From: Thiobacillus sp. UBA2186 | GTDB lineage: Bacteria; Pseudomonadota; Gammaproteobacteria; Burkholderiales; Thiobacillaceae | Direction of reading: 5' to 3' | DNA length: 14,144 nt | NCBI GenBank assembly: GCA_002327405.1 | Contig: DCVO01000052.1 | Span: 21,325 to 35,468 of the forward strand | Part shown: positions 12,836 through 14,144 of the stretch, in pieces | Position numbering within the stretch: position 1 is the first letter of the stretch | Layout of the letters: the number at the start of each line of letters is the position of its first letter | Notes under the pieces: model-generated | Database searches by the model: none | Seen by the model: the letters and a program-made list of their open reading frames with translations, nothing else | What the model was told of the DNA's origin: nothing | Made by a program: the position numbers and the translations under genes

Positions 12836-13159
12836 CTACTCCAGGACGACCGCCGTGCCGTAGGCGAGGATTTCGGCCGCGCCCATGGTCACCGCCGTGG
12901 TGGTATAGCGCACATTGAGCACCGCGTTCGCGCCGATGGAGGCGGCCTGCTGGCTCATGCGCATGGTCGCTTCCTCGCGCGCCTCCTGCATCAGGTCGGT
13001 GTAGCTTTTCAGCTCGCCGCCCACGATATTCTTGAGACCGGCCAGAATGTCCTTGCCGGCATGCTTGGCGCGCACCGTGCTGCCTTGCACCAGGCCGAGG
13101 TGGCTGGTGATGCGGCGGCCGGGAATGAGCTCCATGTTGGAAACCAGAATGTTTGACAC
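12836..13159 (-). CDS. YbjQ/UPF0145 family protein
   Basis: This 107-residue soluble protein has the full YbjQ domain: SNILVSNMELIPGRRITSHLGLVQGSTVRA, DILAGLKNIVGGELKSYTDLMQEAREEAT (37-65), AASIGANAVLNVRYTT (72-87) and EILAYGTAVVLE at the end. Length matches E. coli YbjQ (107). The start is GTG at 13159, preceded by GGAGGT with only three bases between, shorter than usual; Met9 is an alternative but would cut into the first conserved strand. It is the first gene of the ybjQ-ybjQ-M48 operon. A weak -10-like TTAACAAT lies upstream on the minus strand. Confidence 0.92.
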   Translation of the reverse strand: MSNILVSNMELIPGRRITSHLGLVQGSTVRAKHAGKDILAGLKNIVGGELKSYTDLMQEAREEATMRMSQQAASIGANAVLNVRYTTTAVTMGAAEILAYGTAVVLE

Positions 13160-13293
13160 GTTACCTCCATATTGTTAAGGACTGATCGGAAACCACCGCC
13201 GTACTGGTGCTGCTTTGGCAAATAACGTCTCAAAAGCACGGGCCTTTAATGGATGTGCGCCCGCAACCGGGCAGCCAGGCGCGCGGCAGCCGG

Positions 13294-13299
13294 TATAAT
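13294..13299 (+). promoter_or_regulatory. -10 element of mfd
   Basis: A perfect TATAAT is set in the context CCGGTATAATCCCGC, closely matching the guaB promoter context (CCCGTATAATCCGC). No good -35 is seen. The predicted leader is about 20 nt and lacks a strong Shine-Dalgarno sequence. Confidence 0.45.
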
Positions 13300-13326
13300 C
13301 CCGCCTTCGTGGTTCGATGGTTCCCC

Positions 13327-14144
13327 ATGAGTTTCCCTCCCCTTGATCCCAAGCCCGGCCAGCGGGCGCACGCGCCCTTGCTTGCCGGCTCCAGCGATGC
13401 CTGGTTTCTGGCCGAAGCCGCACGCAACGGCAAGACGCTGGCGGTGTTCACGTCCAATGCCTGGGATGCGCAGCGGCTCATGGAGGAAATCCGCTGGTTC
13501 GCGCCGGAGCTGAATGTCTGCCTGTTCCCGGACTGGGAGACCCTGCCATACGACGCCTTCTCGCCCCACCCGGACCTCGTGTCGGAGCGCCTTGCGACGC
13601 TGTACCAATTGGCGCGCGGACAGTTCCAGGTGGTGCTGGCGCCGCTCTCGACCGCGCTCTATCGCCTGGCCCCGCCCGCCTTCCTGCTGGCGCACACCTT
13701 CTTTCTCAAACAGGGCGGGCGCTTCGACGAGGCCGCCTTCCGCGAGCAGATGAAACAGGGCGGCTACACCCACGTCAACCAGGTCTACGCGCCGGGCGAA
13801 TTTTCCATCCGCGGCGGGCTGATCGACCTCTTCCCCATGGGCAGCGTGCTGCCCTACCGCATCGACCTCTTCGACAACGACATCGAGACCCTGCGCGCCT
13901 TCGACGTCGACACCCAGCGCAGCCTGTACCCGGTCAAGGAAGTGCGGCTCTTGCCGGCGCGCGAGTTCCCGCTCGACGAGACCGGCATCACGCGCTTCCG
14001 CCAGCAATTCCGCGAGACCTTCGAGGGCGACCCGTCGCGCTCGAAGCTCTATAAGGATGTCAGCAATGGCCTGGCCCCGGCGGGCATCGAGTACTACCTG
14101 CCGCTGTTTTTCGAAGAAACGGCGACGCTGTTCGACTACCTGCC
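13327..14144 (+). CDS. mfd: Transcription-repair coupling factor, N-terminal part (cut by window end)
   Basis: Mfd removes RNA polymerase stalled at DNA damage and recruits UvrA for transcription-coupled repair. The frame from ATG 13327 stays open through 14144, giving about 272 residues of a protein usually near 1150. It starts MSFPPLDPKPGQRAHAPLLAGSSDAW. The UvrB-homology module is visible: TLAVFTSNAWDAQRLMEEIRWF, LFPDWETLPYDAFSPHPDLVSERLATLYQLA, VVLAPLSTALYRLAP, then VYAPGEFSIRGGLIDLFPMGSVLPYRIDLFDNDIETLRAFD and the QRSLYPVKEVRLLPAREFPLDE segment. The helicase and RNA polymerase-interacting domains lie beyond the window. The gene is divergent from the ybjQ operon with about 167 bases between starts. 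Confidence 0.96.
   Translation, partial: MSFPPLDPKPGQRAHAPLLAGSSDAWFLAEAARNGKTLAVFTSNAWDAQRLMEEIRWFAPELNVCLFPDWETLPYDAFSPHPDLVSERLATLYQLARGQFQVVLAPLSTALYRLAPPAFLLAHTFFLKQGGRFDEAAFREQMKQGGYTHVNQVYAPGEFSIRGGLIDLFPMGSVLPYRIDLFDNDIETLRAFDVDTQRSLYPVKEVRLLPAREFPLDETGITRFRQQFRETFEGDPSRSKLYKDVSNGLAPAGIEYYLPLFFEETATLFDYL

Noticed and set aside
13246..14007. Minus-strand open frame of 253 codons at the right end
   Set aside because: It mirrors the mfd coding frame, which has clear Mfd motifs on the plus strand.

Overview
The window looks like ordinary, gene-dense chromosome from a betaproteobacterium with high GC content. The protein sequences and gene pairings (ratA-rnfH divergent from smpB, ispD-ispF, selD next to mnmH) suggest something near the sulfur/iron-oxidising Nitrosomonadales. 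That placement is inference from remembered family resemblance, not a search. I found no rRNA, tRNA, CRISPR array, prophage or intact transposase gene.

Layout. Positions 1-1577: guaB (minus), whose 3' end runs into arrays of a 7-base repeat that fold into a probable terminator. 1795-2118: a small alanine-rich lipoprotein (plus), convergent with rnfH and separated from it by a very strong two-way terminator. 2181-2950: rnfH and ratA (minus, overlapping by four bases), divergent from smpB (3000-3446). The 49 bases between ratA and smpB hold a 17-base perfect palindrome exactly midway between the two start codons. 3548-3830: a compact transcription unit (promoter, RBS, 57-codon ORF, terminator) for an arginine-rich small protein. 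3856-5961: selD (minus) and mnmH (plus), divergent with only 15 bases between the nearest start codons; together they make selenophosphate and use it to modify tRNA. 6022-6462: a host-attachment-family protein with a TTG start. 6467-8164: ispD-ispF-thpR (minus), an isoprenoid operon with an RNA 2H-phosphoesterase at its end. 8231-9586: three exported or membrane proteins: a CHRD-like periplasmic protein (minus), then an HxH-containing periplasmic protein and a four-helix membrane protein (plus, 1 base apart). 9587-9938: the only long non-coding stretch, holding a MITE-like element of about 170 bp. 9939-11450: a kinase-like/P-loop ATPase fusion protein. 11490-13159: a three-gene minus operon of two YbjQ-family proteins and an M48 metalloprotease. 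13327 to the end: the start of mfd, cut by the window edge.

Most genes are housekeeping: purine synthesis, trans-translation, tRNA selenation, isoprenoid synthesis and transcription-coupled repair. No clearly new multi-gene system is evident. The parts that best repay a second look are the 57-aa protein with a duplicated (E/D)RRxGDRR motif, the YbjQ-YbjQ-M48 operon, the putative metal-handling trio at 8231-9586, the heptamer arrays after guaB, the centred palindrome between ratA and smpB, and the predicted leaderless ispD transcript.
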